DNA of 64,000 nucleotides, taken from Massilia sp. ZL223 (GTDB lineage: Bacteria; Pseudomonadota; Gammaproteobacteria; Burkholderiales; Burkholderiaceae_D). The DNA lies in the NCBI RefSeq assembly GCF_018119395.1, contig NZ_JAGPWD010000006.1, forward strand, positions 1-64,000, in the 5' to 3' direction. Made by a program: the position numbers and the translations under genes. The notes under the pieces are model-generated. The model saw nothing but the letters and a program-made list of their open reading frames with translations, had not been told where the DNA came from and did no database searches. Position 1 is the first letter of the stretch, and every line of letters starts with the position of its first letter. Shown here one piece after another: positions 41,439-51,918 of this stretch.

Positions 41439-42332
41439 TCAGCAGGTCCCCGCGGCCGGGTTGTAGCGGCCGGCGATGGTGGCGAAGTAGACGTCCTCCA
41501 GGCTGGCGCGGGCCGGCTCGAAGCCCTCGCCCGGATCGTCCTCGGAATACACGTGGATCAGGGTGCGGCCGCTCAGCAGCCGGGTCGAGATCACGGCGTA
41601 GCGCTTCTGGAACTCGGGCAGCTCCTGCTTGGTGACCACGCGCGCCCAGATATAGTCCTCGATCCCGTAGATCAGGTCCTGGGGTTCGCCGCACAGCAGC
41701 ACCTGGCCCTTGTTGATGATGGCCATGTTGGCGCACAGGTCGGCCACGTCGGACACGATGTGGGTCGAGAGCAGCACGGTGCGGTCTTCGCCGATGTCGG
41801 ACAGCAGGTTGTGGAAGCGCACCCGCTCCTGCGGATCGAGGCCGGCGGTCGGCTCGTCGACGATGATCAGGCGCGGGTCGCCCAGCAGGGCCTGGGCGAT
41901 GCCGAAGCGCTGGCGCATGCCGCCCGAGAAGGTGCCCAGGCGCTGCTCGCGCACTTCCCACAGGTTGGTCTGCTGGAGCAGGCCGTCGACCACTTCGCGC
42001 CGCCGCGCCTTGTTCGACACGCCCTTGAGCTGGGCGAAATGGTCGAGCAGTTCGTAAGCGGTCACTTTCGGATAGACGCCGAAATCCTGGGGCAGGTAGC
42101 CCAGCATGCGGCGCACCTCGTCCTTTTCGTCGAGGACGTCGATATCGTCCAGGAAGACCGAGCCGGAGTCGCATTCCTGCAGGGTGGCCAGGATGCGCAT
42201 CAGGGTCGATTTGCCCGCGCCATTGGGGCCGAGCAGGCCGAACATCCCGGCCGGGATGGTCAGCGTGACACGGTCCAGGGCCACCACGCCATTGGCGTAG
42301 GTCTTGGACAAATTGCGGATGCGTAATTCCAT
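41439..42332 (-). CDS. ABC transporter ATP-binding protein
   Basis: A 297-residue ABC-2 exporter ATPase: Walker [12 protein letters not shown] (about residues 38-48), signature [14 protein letters not shown], Walker [14 protein letters not shown]-loop LLSTHIVSD. The C-terminal 75 residues are an extra domain seen in exporter ATPases. It forms a two-gene operon with the permease-M1 fusion, separated by 1 nt. A CAGGAG ribosome-binding site precedes the ATG. Confidence 0.94.
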   Translation of the reverse strand: MELRIRNLSKTYANGVVALDRVTLTIPAGMFGLLGPNGAGKSTLMRILATLQECDSGSVFLDDIDVLDEKDEVRRMLGYLPQDFGVYPKVTAYELLDHFAQLKGVSNKARRREVVDGLLQQTNLWEVREQRLGTFSGGMRQRFGIAQALLGDPRLIIVDEPTAGLDPQERVRFHNLLSDIGEDRTVLLSTHIVSDVADLCANMAIINKGQVLLCGEPQDLIYGIEDYIWARVVTKQELPEFQKRYAVISTRLLSGRTLIHVYSEDDPGEGFEPARASLEDVYFATIAGRYNPAAGTC

Positions 42333-42378
42333 GAAGACTCCTGAACCCTGTGCGCAAGCACGTATGTATTTATTGCAA

Positions 42379-42421
42379 GCACTTTTTCGACACTTGCATT
42401 GTATTAAATTGTCACTGACAA
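42379..42421. promoter_or_regulatory. Inverted repeats in the divergent promoter region
   Basis: Between the leftward ABC operon and a rightward unknown gene, two dyads occur: TGCAAG/CTTGCA with a 13-nt spacer and the 13-bp palindrome TTGTCACTGACAA (42409-42421). The region is AT-rich relative to surroundings. No regulator gene is adjacent. Operator function is a guess. Confidence 0.3.
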
Positions 42422-42534
42422 CGTGGTGCTAATGCGACGCGCGGGCGAATCCGCTACCTGGACTGCAAAAAACCGATGGTTCGCGGCATATTATATTTCT
42501 CCATGTAAACACTTCTCGCGCTCCGGCGGGAAAT

Positions 42535-43002
42535 ATGGATAATGGACATATGAACACTGCCACCCAAGACAGGCTCCTGATCCTGATGCGCGAAGGGCGC
42601 GGCCGGGTCGAATCGACCGACTGGTTCCGCGTCGCGCTGGGCCTGGTGTACCTGGCCGGGCTGATGACCAAGGAAACGATCGACTTCAAGAAGGTCGACC
42701 GCGAGTTCAACCGCTTCATCTACCACACCCTCGGCAAGGGGCACAGCATCGCCAGCGTGCTGCAGTACATGAGCGGGGAGAAGGTGATGCCGGTGGTCGA
42801 GTCCGAGCGCTTCCTGGAGGCGTTCCAGCGCCACTGCCCGGAAGTGCCGCTGGAGTCGATTCCCTTCCTGCTCGAACTGAATTTGGGCGTGGCGAAGAAC
42901 ATCTCGGGGCTGGAGCCGGTCGGGCCGCTGGCGGACTGGATCGCGCGCAGGAAAGCCGAAGCGCCGGAAGGCGGCGGCCTCGATGCGGCGCAGGGAATAT
43001 AA
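42535..43002 (+). CDS. Conserved-looking protein of unknown function
   Basis: A 155-residue protein I cannot assign. It is soluble, with a likely helical N-terminal half ([33 protein letters not shown]) and a Pro/Glu/Gly-rich tail. Codon use is native. A second ATG at 42550 is an equally plausible start. It lies 31 nt upstream of coq7 and in the same direction, so it may be co-transcribed with it. Nothing in it suggests an enzyme active site. Confidence 0.7.
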   Translation: MDNGHMNTATQDRLLILMREGRGRVESTDWFRVALGLVYLAGLMTKETIDFKKVDREFNRFIYHTLGKGHSIASVLQYMSGEKVMPVVESERFLEAFQRHCPEVPLESIPFLLELNLGVAKNISGLEPVGPLADWIARRKAEAPEGGGLDAAQGI

Positions 43003-43033
43003 TGGCGCTTTGGCGACTTGTACCGTGAATCCT

Positions 43034-43678
43034 ATGTCAGCGAACCGCTTTATATCTCCTTTGGACCACCTGATCGTCGGCTTCGACAAAGCCCTGCGCG
43101 TGGTGGGCGGCGTGGCCTCGATGTCGCGCCCGAACCCGGGCGCGCATGCCGTCGACTGCGAACTGAGCGACGAGGAGCGCCGCCACAGCGCGGGCCTGAT
43201 GCGCGTGAACCACGTCGGCGAAGTCTGCGCCCAGGCGCTGTACGACTCGCAGGCGCGCTTCGCCCAGACGCCGGAAATGCGCGCCCAGTTCGAGCAGGCC
43301 GGCCGCGAGGAAGAAGACCACCTGGCCTGGACCGCGCAGCGTTTGTCGGAACTCGGCTCGCAGCCGAGCGTGCTCAATCCGCTGTGGTATGCCGGCGCCT
43401 ATGTGCTGGGCAGCATCGCGGCCAAGATCGGCGACAAGCACAGCCTGGGCTTCGTGGTCGAGACCGAGCGCCAGGTGGAGGCGCACCTGAACAGCCATCT
43501 GAGCCTGCTGCCGCCGCAGGACGCCAAGTCGCGCGCGATCGTCGAGCAGATGCGGGTGGATGAGGTGGCGCACGGCGCCAAGGCCGAGGCGCTGGGGGCG
43601 GCGAACACGCCGCTGCCAGTGCGCATGGCGATGACGGCGATGTCGAAGGTGATGACGACGACGGCGTATTACGTCTGA
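43034..43678 (+). CDS. coq7: Demethoxyubiquinone hydroxylase Coq7
   Basis: A 214-residue di-iron monooxygenase that hydroxylates a late ubiquinone intermediate. The carboxylate-bridged di-iron pattern is visible: [42 protein letters not shown] and [12 protein letters not shown]. Coq7 replaces UbiF in most betaproteobacteria. The ATG at 43034 is preferred; a GTG three codons upstream is possible. A REP-like inverted pair follows 27 nt after the stop. Confidence 0.94.
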   Translation: MSANRFISPLDHLIVGFDKALRVVGGVASMSRPNPGAHAVDCELSDEERRHSAGLMRVNHVGEVCAQALYDSQARFAQTPEMRAQFEQAGREEEDHLAWTAQRLSELGSQPSVLNPLWYAGAYVLGSIAAKIGDKHSLGFVVETERQVEAHLNSHLSLLPPQDAKSRAIVEQMRVDEVAHGAKAEALGAANTPLPVRMAMTAMSKVMTTTAYYV

Positions 43679-43705
43679 GTCAAACCTTAGCCCGCTGCTC
43701 CAAAG

Positions 43706-43791
43706 CGTCATCCCCGCGCAGGCGGGGACCCAAGTTTGCGTGCAATTCGTCTGCGCTATGACCTTGGGTCCCCGCCTGCGCGGGGATGACG
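43706..43791. repeat. REP-like inverted pair, GTCATCCCCGCG variant
   Basis: Two nearly perfect inverted copies, 43706-43736 and 43761-43791, each containing CCCCGCGCAGGCGGGG and ACCCAAG. They sit between the convergent coq7 and OsmC genes and could form a long hairpin acting as a bidirectional terminator. Confidence 0.85.
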
Positions 43792-43811
43792 TTATTTGAG
43801 TGTACGAAAAC

Positions 43812-44234
43812 TCAGACTTCGACGATCTCGAACGAGTGCGTCATCTCCGCCGTCTTCGCCATCATGATCGACGCCGAGCAGTACTTGTCGTGCGACAGGT
43901 TGATCGCGCGCTCCACCGTCGCCGGCTTCAGGTTGCGCCCGCTGACCACGAAGTGGAAGTTAATCCTGGTGAACACCTTCGGATCGGTTTCCGCGCGCTC
44001 CGCCTGCAAGGTCACCTCGCAGCCCTGCACGTCCTCGCGGCTGCGCTTGAGGATCAGGACCACGTCATAGGCGGTGCAGCCGCCGGTGCCCAACAACACC
44101 ATCTCCATCGGGCGCGGGGCCAGGTTATGGCCGCCGCCCTCGGGCGCGCCATCCATGGCCACCATGTGGCCGCTGCCGGTCTCGGCCCGGAAACTCATGC
44201 CCGACGGGCCATTCCAGCTGACTTTCACTTCCAT
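43812..44234 (-). CDS. OsmC-family protein
   Basis: A 140-residue OsmC/Ohr-fold protein. GTGGCTAYDVVLILKRSREDV carries the first active-site cysteine and SHDKYCSASIMM the second, as expected for thiol peroxidases that detoxify organic hydroperoxides. The RPMEMVLLGTGGC context matches the YhfA-type OsmC branch rather than Ohr, so peroxide specificity is uncertain. Single gene, convergent with coq7. Confidence 0.9.
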   Translation of the reverse strand: MEVKVSWNGPSGMSFRAETGSGHMVAMDGAPEGGGHNLAPRPMEMVLLGTGGCTAYDVVLILKRSREDVQGCEVTLQAERAETDPKVFTRINFHFVVSGRNLKPATVERAINLSHDKYCSASIMMAKTAEMTHSFEIVEV

Positions 44235-44311
44235 GTAGATTCTCCGCGGTTGGTACAGATGCCCGGGCTATTGTAAGGCAGCCCCGGGAATCGCGCCGGG
44301 GACCGCCCTGA

Positions 44312-45496
44312 TCACACCGACAGCACGTACTTCTCGCTGCGCATGCGCCAGCTCGCGATCGCGACGATCACCAGGGCCGGCAGCAGCGAGCACAGGAAGG
44401 TCAGCAGCCAGGGCAGGGCGCCGACGTCGCCGCCCTTGGCCGCCTCCTTGGCCAGGGTCTGGTTCGACAGCATCGGCACCAGGTACATCCACTGCGCGGT
44501 CTTGAGGTCGAGGAAGGACACCACCATGCCCGGAACCAGCGGCACGATCAGCACGATGCTCAACAAGGTCTGGGCTTCCTTGAAGGTCTTGGAATTCATC
44601 GCCACCGCCACGTACATCGCCGCCGCCAGCAGCGACAGCGGCACGGCGATCACGCACATCCCGAGCAGGGTGTCCCAGCCCATGCTCCAGGACAGGCCGA
44701 TTTCCTCGAGCCGCAGCCACTTGAAGATGACGTGCCCGAGCACCAGCGAGAAGGTCACGCCGATCACGCCGAGCAGGCTGGCCGCCAGCCACTTGCCGCC
44801 GACGAGTTCCCAGGTATGGGCCGGCTGCGCCATCAGCACTTCGAAGGAACGGCGCTCGCGTTCGCCGGCGGTGCTGTCGATCGCCGAGGACAGCGACAGC
44901 ATGAAGGCCGGGAAGAACAGCACGCCGATCATGCCGCCGATGACGGCCGCCGAGCGCGAGGCATTGGTGCCGGTGTCGTAGCGCTGCACCTGGATCGGGT
45001 TCAGGGCCGCCGGCGAAACGCCGTGGGCCAGCAGGCGCGCGCTGGCGATGTTGCTGCTGTAGGCTTCCAGTACCTCTTCCACTTCGCGCCGCTGGGCGCC
45101 GCGTTCGGCCGCCGAGTCGTACCAGACTTCGATGCGCGCCGGGCGCATCGCCTGGTAGTTGTCGGCGAAGTCCTCGGACAGGCGCAGCACGGCCACCGCA
45201 TGCTTGGCGCGCAGCAGTTCGGCGATGCCTTCGTCGCTGGTCGGCGCCGTGTCCTTGGCGGTGATGTTCTTTTCCGCCAGCTGGGCCATCAGGGTCGGCG
45301 CCCTGGCGCCGCCGATCACCGCCAGTTCGATGCCTTCGCGCTCGATCTTGGTGTTCTTGCTGATGATCTGGTTCAGGGTCAGGCCGATCAGGAAGGGATA
45401 GAGCAGGGTCACCAGGGCCAGGGTGGCCAGGGTGCGCTTCTCGCGCAGGGTTTCGCGCAGCTCCTTGCGGAACACGATCAGGAGTTTGGAGTTCAT
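44312..45496 (-). CDS. ABC-2 type transporter permease (NatB-like)
   Basis: A 394-residue membrane protein. One helix near the N-terminus (about 22-44) is followed by a large extracytoplasmic domain (about 45-180) and then five or six membrane segments to the end, an ABC-2/NatB-type layout. FRKELRETLREKRTL at the start is typical of this family, which includes Na+ exporters, but the substrate is unknown. Translation starts at an ATG overlapping the ATPase stop (ATGA), so the two are co-translated. Confidence 0.9.
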   Translation of the reverse strand: MNSKLLIVFRKELRETLREKRTLATLALVTLLYPFLIGLTLNQIISKNTKIEREGIELAVIGGARAPTLMAQLAEKNITAKDTAPTSDEGIAELLRAKHAVAVLRLSEDFADNYQAMRPARIEVWYDSAAERGAQRREVEEVLEAYSSNIASARLLAHGVSPAALNPIQVQRYDTGTNASRSAAVIGGMIGVLFFPAFMLSLSSAIDSTAGERERRSFEVLMAQPAHTWELVGGKWLAASLLGVIGVTFSLVLGHVIFKWLRLEEIGLSWSMGWDTLLGMCVIAVPLSLLAAAMYVAVAMNSKTFKEAQTLLSIVLIVPLVPGMVVSFLDLKTAQWMYLVPMLSNQTLAKEAAKGGDVGALPWLLTFLCSLLPALVIVAIASWRMRSEKYVLSV

Positions 45497-46224
45497 GCGA
45501 TCCCTTCTTCGGTGCCGACCAGGCTCACGAATGCGTCTTCGAGGTTGGCGATGCCGGTGCGCCGGCACAATTCGTCGGGCGAGCCCTGGGCCACGGTATG
45601 GCCCCTGGCGATGACGATCACGTCCTCGCACAGGTGGATCACTTCCTGCATCACGTGGGTGGCCATGATCACGCAGCAGCCGTCAGCGCGCAGGGCGGCC
45701 AGCGCGGTGCGCAGGGCGCGCGTGCTCATCACGTCCAGGCCGCGGCTCGGTTCGTCCAGCAGCAGGTGGCGCGGGCGGTGCAGCAGGGTGCGCGCCAGCG
45801 CCACCTTGATGCGCTGCCCTTGCGAGAAGCCCTTGGTGCGGCGCGCGAGGATATCGTCCATGCCGAGCAGCTCGGAGACTTCCTCGATGCGGCGCGTGAG
45901 GGCCGTCCCGCCCATGCCGTTGAGTTCACCGAAATAGGTGAGGTATTCGTGGGTGGTCAGGCGCTCGTAGAGGCCAAACTGGTCGGTCAGGAAGCCGATG
46001 TCGCGGCGCACCGCCATCGGGTCTTTTTCCGGATCGACGCCGCCGACCGAGATGCTGCCGTGGTCGCGCCGGAGCAGGCCGACCAGGGTGCGCAGCAGGG
46101 TGGTTTTGCCGGCGCCGTTGGGGCCGAGCAGCGCGGTGATCTGGCCGTCGCGCGCGGTGAAGGAAACGCCGCCCAGCGCCTGGACGGCGCCGAAGGACTT
46201 GCGGACATCGTGGACTTCAATCAT
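45493..46224 (-). CDS. ABC transporter ATP-binding protein (NatA-like)
   Basis: A 243-residue ABC ATPase: Walker A GPNGAGKTTLLRTL, signature FSQGQRIKVALARTL, Walker B LLLDEPSRGLD, H-loop IMATHVMQE. It overlaps the permease gene by 4 nt and is preceded by the TAP-like hydrolase gene with a 13-nt gap, so all three may form one unit. The pair resembles NatAB; no ion specificity can be read from sequence. Confidence 0.93.
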   Translation of the reverse strand: MIEVHDVRKSFGAVQALGGVSFTARDGQITALLGPNGAGKTTLLRTLVGLLRRDHGSISVGGVDPEKDPMAVRRDIGFLTDQFGLYERLTTHEYLTYFGELNGMGGTALTRRIEEVSELLGMDDILARRTKGFSQGQRIKVALARTLLHRPRHLLLDEPSRGLDVMSTRALRTALAALRADGCCVIMATHVMQEVIHLCEDVIVIARGHTVAQGSPDELCRRTGIANLEDAFVSLVGTEEGIA

Positions 46225-46237
46225 GGTCGGTCGCTAT

Positions 46238-47677
46238 TCAGGGTTGCGGCCCGGCGCTGCCGAGCTGGAAGGTCGGGGCCGGGATCTTTTTGAGGCAGGC
46301 CGTGTCGAGCGCGGCTTGCGGCTTGTCGAGGAATTCGCGCAGCAGGCGCGGCGCGCAGCCGAGCTGCGAGACGCCGTGGCCGGCATTGGCCACCACCACC
46401 TGCTGGGCGCGCGCCATGTACCTGGCCGCGGTGGCGGCGCGGTGCGGCGGCGTGACCGGATCGAGCGCGCCGGACAGCAGCAGGGCCGGGGCCTCGATCC
46501 TGGCCGGCGCCGCCAGGGGCACGGCCGGCACGTTCATCGTCTTGCAGATCGACGGGAATTTTTCCGCCAGGGTCTTGGTGAGCTGGCCGGTGTCCTGCGC
46601 CAGCAGCTCGGGCGTCAGGCGCGGCACGTCTTCGGCGCAGACCACCGCCAGGTGCAGCAGCATCGACATGCTGGCGTCCATGCCGAAGTCGGTGCTCAGG
46701 TTCTGGCGCGCGACGAAGGGGCCCCAGCGGCCCTGGCTGGCGCTGTGGATCAGGAAGGGCAGGCGGCGCGCATCGGCCGGCGAATACAGGATGTTGTGGA
46801 CGGTGCCGAGGAAGCGCGGCGCCGTCATGGTGAAGCTGACCGGTTCGGCGGTGCGCGGATCGGGCAGGCTCACGGGAATGCCGCCGCGTTCCAGCCTGGC
46901 CACGAGCGCGTTGAATTCGGCGCGCAGCGCGGGGAAGGCCTTGTTGCAGCCCGCATCCTTGGCGCACTGGGCGAACAGGCCGTCCAGCGCGGCCTGCGCG
47001 TCCCTGGCGCCGGCCGGGATCACCTGGTCGGGCGCGGCGACGCCGTCCAGCACCAGGCTGCGCACGCTGGCCGGGAAGGCGCGCGCATAGACCTGGGCCA
47101 GGCGTGTGCCGTAGGAGCCGCCCCAGAGATTGACCTGGCCATAGCGCAGCGCGCGGCGCACCTGTTCGAGGTCGCGCGCGCTGGCCGCGGTGGTATAGGC
47201 GCCGTAGCGGACCTTGGTGCTGGAAATGCAGGCGCGCAGCTCGGCTTCGAGCTGCTCCTCGCTCATGCGCTCGTGTTCCGGCTTGCTTTCGCAATCGAGC
47301 TTGCCCGACAGGCCGGTGCCGCGCTGGTCGATGAAGACCAGGTCGCGGGTGGCGCGCACGCGCTGCAGCGCCGGGAGCAGGGTCAGGACGTCGCTGCCGG
47401 CCTGGCCAGGGCCGCCGGCCAGCACGAACAGCGGGTCGGCGCGGGTGCCTTCGCGCAGGGCGGGGGCGACGGTGATGTGCAGCTTGAGGGTGCCGGCGCG
47501 CGGATCGGCGTAATCGAGGGGCACCGGCACGCTGACGCAGCGCAGGGCTTCGGTGACGCCGGGCAGGTGGCAGCTGCGCGTGCTGGCCGCCGCCTGGGAC
47601 GGCGACGCAGGTGCGGCGGCTCCGGCGGAGCCTGCCAACAGCAGCGGCAGGGCGCATAGGACGAATTGCTTCTTCAC
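46238..47677 (-). CDS. Exported alpha/beta hydrolase, TAP-like peptidase
   Basis: A 479-residue serine hydrolase related to Streptomyces tripeptidyl aminopeptidase. It has a signal peptide (KKQFVLCALPLLLAGSAGAAA), oxyanion region LAGGPGQAGSD, FIDQRGTGLSGKLDC, the nucleophile elbow GGSYGTRLAQVYA and a C-terminal TAP-like domain with SGALDPVTPPH and catalytic His in NAGHGVSQLGC. The GTG at 47677 was chosen because AAGGAGA lies 4 nt upstream and it begins the signal peptide. It probably trims peptides or esters in the periplasm; the substrate is unknown. Confidence 0.88.
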   Translation of the reverse strand: MKKQFVLCALPLLLAGSAGAAAPASPSQAAASTRSCHLPGVTEALRCVSVPVPLDYADPRAGTLKLHITVAPALREGTRADPLFVLAGGPGQAGSDVLTLLPALQRVRATRDLVFIDQRGTGLSGKLDCESKPEHERMSEEQLEAELRACISSTKVRYGAYTTAASARDLEQVRRALRYGQVNLWGGSYGTRLAQVYARAFPASVRSLVLDGVAAPDQVIPAGARDAQAALDGLFAQCAKDAGCNKAFPALRAEFNALVARLERGGIPVSLPDPRTAEPVSFTMTAPRFLGTVHNILYSPADARRLPFLIHSASQGRWGPFVARQNLSTDFGMDASMSMLLHLAVVCAEDVPRLTPELLAQDTGQLTKTLAEKFPSICKTMNVPAVPLAAPARIEAPALLLSGALDPVTPPHRAATAARYMARAQQVVVANAGHGVSQLGCAPRLLREFLDKPQAALDTACLKKIPAPTFQLGSAGPQP

Positions 47678-47840
47678 TGAGTCTCCTTGAGGTTGCCATG
47701 ATGGTAAGTTGGCCCTCTTTCCGGGGTCAATCGATTGTTCCACCGGTGCATGAAATTATGAGTGTGGGGTAGCTCTCTAGAAATAATCTTGCGCTAGCGC
47801 GTGCGGGGAAAGGAAAAAACGACAGCATGTGGGATGCGGA

Positions 47841-47870
47841 TTGACGTGGCATGCCCGGTTGGGCTATCAT
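47841..47870 (+). promoter_or_regulatory. rplM-rpsI promoter
   Basis: TTGACG (47841-47846) and TATCAT (47865-47870) with 18-nt spacing lie about 100 nt before the rplM ATG, giving a leader of about 95 nt. This is the best sigma-70 match seen in the window and suits a highly expressed ribosomal operon. Confidence 0.6.
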
Positions 47871-47970
47871 CGTGGGCTTTCCGTTTGCTCAGGAAAAGAC
47901 AATAAGGCAGAGTCCGCTGATGTTTGGGGCGGAACCACCATTTGAGCAATTTCTTTATTAGGAAGTCAAC

Positions 47971-48399
47971 ATGAAAACTTTTTCCGCTAAGGGCCATGAA
48001 GTCCAGCGCGACTGGTTTGTGATTGACGCGACGGACTTGGTCCTCGGACGTGTTGCCAGCGAAGTGGCACTCCGACTGCGCGGCAAACACAAGCCGGAAT
48101 TCACTCCGCACGTCGATACCGGCGATTTCATCATCGTCGTCAATGCAGGCAAGCTGCGCGTGACCGGCACCAAGGCCACCGCCAAGACCTACTACCGTCA
48201 CTCGGGCTACCCGGGCGGTATCTACGAAACCAACTTCCTGAAAATGCAACAGCGCTTCCCGGGCCGTGCCCTGGAAAAGGCTGTCAAAGGCATGCTGCCG
48301 AAGGGCCCGCTGGGCTACGCCATGATCAAGAAGCTGAAAGTGTACGCGGAAGGCACCCACCCGCACGCAGCACAGCAACCTCAAGCACTGACCCTCTAA
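47971..48399 (+). CDS. rplM: 50S ribosomal protein L13
   Basis: A 142-residue ribosomal protein L13, an early assembly protein of the large subunit. [20 protein letters not shown] at the start and [20 protein letters not shown] near the end are the family signatures. The gene is followed 9 nt later by rpsI, the universal rplM-rpsI pair. The leader of about 95 nt could host the L13 autoregulatory structure known in other bacteria, but I could not fold it reliably. Confidence 0.98.
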   Translation: MKTFSAKGHEVQRDWFVIDATDLVLGRVASEVALRLRGKHKPEFTPHVDTGDFIIVVNAGKLRVTGTKATAKTYYRHSGYPGGIYETNFLKMQQRFPGRALEKAVKGMLPKGPLGYAMIKKLKVYAEGTHPHAAQQPQALTL

Positions 48400-48408
48400 G
48401 GAACTGAC

Positions 48409-48801
48409 ATGATCGGTAACTACAACTACGGCACCGGCCGTCGCAAGAGTGCAGTCGCTCGCGTGTTCATCAAGGCCGGCACCGGCCAGATCATCGTGAA
48501 CGGCAAGCCGGCGTCGGAATACTTCTCGCGCGAAACCGGCCTGATGGTCATCCGCCAGCCGCTGGAACTGACCGGCAACGTCGAGCGTTTCGACATCAAG
48601 GTCAACGTGCACGGTGGTGGTGAGTCGGGCCAGGCAGGCGCCGTCCGCCACGGCATCACCCGCGCTCTGATCGACTACGACGCAGGCCTCAAGGGCGACC
48701 TGGCACGTGCCGGTTTCGTCACCCGTGACGCCCGTGAAGTCGAGCGTAAGAAAGTTGGTCTGCGCAAAGCACGTCGCGCAAAGCAGTTCTCGAAGCGTTA
48801 A
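48409..48801 (+). CDS. rpsI: 30S ribosomal protein S9
   Basis: A 130-residue ribosomal protein S9. [13 protein letters not shown] and [19 protein letters not shown] are diagnostic. The basic C-terminal tail ends in KQFSKR, which reaches the decoding P site in the ribosome. Second gene of the rplM-rpsI operon, closed by a terminator. Confidence 0.98.
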   Translation: MIGNYNYGTGRRKSAVARVFIKAGTGQIIVNGKPASEYFSRETGLMVIRQPLELTGNVERFDIKVNVHGGGESGQAGAVRHGITRALIDYDAGLKGDLARAGFVTRDAREVERKKVGLRKARRAKQFSKR

Positions 48802-48831
48802 TCGCCTTCACAGCGCCTTGTGCGCTGCTGC

Positions 48832-48870
48832 AAAAGCCGCCTGCTGCAAAGCTGGCGGCTTTTTGTTTTG
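48832..48870 (+). terminator. Terminator of rplM-rpsI
   Basis: A stem AAAGCCGCC / GGCGGCTTT with a 12-nt loop followed by a T-rich run, about 32 nt after the rpsI stop. Confidence 0.85.
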
Positions 48871-48898
48871 GGCGGCCGCCAGTCCGGTCCCTCAGCGC

Positions 48899-49013
48899 GT
48901 CGTTCCGGCGAAGGCCGGAATCCAAGTTTCTATGCAAACCACTTATGCCAGCGTTAGTGGAACGCTTGCACACTTGGGTTCCGGCCTTCGCCGGAACGAC
49001 GGGCTAATGCAAA
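48899..49013. repeat. REP-like element pair
   Basis: Inverted copies CGTTCCGGCGAAGGCCGGAA (48901-48920) and TTCCGGCCTTCGCCGGAACG (48979-48998) with outer TATGCAAAC / ATGCAAAC strings and GCGTTAG between them. Lies between rpsI and the convergent lipase-foldase operon. Confidence 0.82.
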
Positions 49014-49061
49014 CAATATTTGCATGAGACAGTAGCCGTGCAAATATCCTTTGCGCCGCCT

Positions 49062-50012
49062 CTACTGCAGGCTTCCTTCATACGCCGGCAACCTCCGCTG
49101 CTCCTCCGCCGTGAACATCCGCTCCCGCAGTCCCGCCAGCGCCCGCGCATCCCGCAGGCTCCGGCGCGCATCGAGGTAAGCGGCGATCCTGCGCCGCCAC
49201 TCCGCTTCTTCCCGGTCCACCTCGGCCAGCCTTCGCGCCGCATCGGGATCGAGCGCCTCGGCGCGCGCCCGGAACACTTCCTCGTCCCCGGCGCCGCGTG
49301 CGCGCATCTGCCCGACCGATTCCTCCAGCCGCGCGATGCGTACCGGCGCCGCACGCGCCTCGCGCACCTCCGGCGGCAGGGCGGCGTCCAGCTCGGCCAG
49401 CCGCTCGCGCTGCTGGTCCGCGCTCAGTGCCCGGTCCTGGCGGACTTCGACGCGGGCCAGCATGTCCTGCTGTTCGGCGTCCTCGCGTCCGAACATCGCA
49501 CGGCTCTCCTGCGCGCTGAAGTAGCGCCCGCGCAGCGTGCGCATGGCCTGCAGGCGCTTGCGGATGGCCGCCGCACCGGCGCCCGCCAGGTCCTTGCGGC
49601 GCTCCAGTTCCACCAGCGCCGCCTTGTAGCCGAGATAGCGGCCCAGCAGCTGCCTGGCCGCATTCGATGCGGGCGGACGCAGGCGCCGCTCCAGCTCGCG
49701 CTCGATTTCGGCGCGCACCTGTGCGGGCGTCTTCTCGCCCACGGTCGCCAGGTAGTAGTCGAACAGTTCGACCAGGTCTTCATTGGCCACCAGCAGGCCG
49801 TCCGCGCCGGTAGTGGCGCCGCCATCGGCGTGCGTGCCTGCGAGCGAAGGCGCAAAGGAAGCGGCCTGGCCCGCAGCCTTCGCCGGCGTCGCCGCGGGCG
49901 CCGCGGGCGCTGCGGCGTCCCGCGCCGGCAGCCAGGCGAACACCCAGGCGCACAGCGCGGCGGCCGCCAGCAGGGCCGCCGCTTCCCATACCAGGGTCGG
50001 GACGCGGCGCAT
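49062..50012 (-). CDS. lifO: Lipase-specific foldase (lipase chaperone)
   Basis: A 316-residue steric chaperone anchored in the inner membrane by one N-terminal helix (about residues 8-28). An Ala/Pro linker is followed by a helical lipase-binding domain with LVELFDYYLATVGEKT, RYLGYKAALVELE and GRYFSAQESRAMFG, all characteristic of the Lif family. It folds the secreted lipase in the periplasm before type II export. It starts 2 nt after the lipase gene, as in Pseudomonas and Burkholderia lipA-lif operons. Confidence 0.93.
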   Translation of the reverse strand: MRRVPTLVWEAAALLAAAALCAWVFAWLPARDAAAPAAPAATPAKAAGQAASFAPSLAGTHADGGATTGADGLLVANEDLVELFDYYLATVGEKTPAQVRAEIERELERRLRPPASNAARQLLGRYLGYKAALVELERRKDLAGAGAAAIRKRLQAMRTLRGRYFSAQESRAMFGREDAEQQDMLARVEVRQDRALSADQQRERLAELDAALPPEVREARAAPVRIARLEESVGQMRARGAGDEEVFRARAEALDPDAARRLAEVDREEAEWRRRIAAYLDARRSLRDARALAGLRERMFTAEEQRRLPAYEGSLQ

Positions 50013-50014
50013 GC

Positions 50015-51356
<1,342 letters not shown>

Positions 51357-51917
51357 ATGCAAAGCAAGCATCTCCTCATCTCGCTGTTCGCCCTGGCACT
51401 GGCCGCTCCGGTCCTCGCCGACGACAATCCCCTGGGCACCTCGCCCGCCTGCGGCCCGGCCCAGGACAGCAATCCCGACAGCCGCAGCCCGCAGAGCGTC
51501 GTGCAGGCCTTGTACGAGATCGTCTCCGGCCCGGCCGGCGCCAAAAAAGACTGGGAGCGCATGGACAAGCTGTTCGCGCCCGGCGCCATCGTGACACCCA
51601 CTTCGCACCGTGAACCCGGCTTCCAGGCCGCGCCGCAAACGCCGCGCCAGTTCGCGGCCCTCAACGACCGCCTGCTGGGCCAGCGCGGCTTCTTCGAGCG
51701 CGAAGTGGCGCATCAGGTGAGCCAGTTCGGCCACATCGCGCACATGCACAGCAGCTATGAGACGCGCGAGCGTCCGGATGGCCCGGTCCAGCGCCGCGGC
51801 GTGAACAGCCTGCAGCTGATGCATGACGGCGCACGCTGGTGCGTGCTGTCGATCACCTGGGATGCCGAAACGCCGGCCCACCCGATTCCGGCATCGCTCG
51901 AGCGTCCGAAGTCCTGA
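51357..51917 (+). CDS. Secreted SnoaL/NTF2-like protein of unknown function
   Basis: A 186-residue protein with a signal peptide (SLFALALAAPVLA-DDN, cleavage near residue 22) and a small alpha+beta domain resembling SnoaL/NTF2 folds (SVVQALYEIVSGPAGA, WERMDKLFAPGAIV, HSSYETRERPDGP, LQLMHDGARWCVLSITWD). No catalytic residues can be assigned. It is probably controlled by the facing MerR regulator through the dyad at 51290-51305. Confidence 0.75.
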   Translation: MQSKHLLISLFALALAAPVLADDNPLGTSPACGPAQDSNPDSRSPQSVVQALYEIVSGPAGAKKDWERMDKLFAPGAIVTPTSHREPGFQAAPQTPRQFAALNDRLLGQRGFFEREVAHQVSQFGHIAHMHSSYETRERPDGPVQRRGVNSLQLMHDGARWCVLSITWDAETPAHPIPASLERPKS

Positions 51918-51918
51918 T

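Noticed and set aside
38108-41635. A 1175-codon open frame antisense to the ABC-M1 fusion
   Set aside because: Shadow of the real gene: biased, Gln/His/Arg/Ala-rich translation, no start context, no motif.
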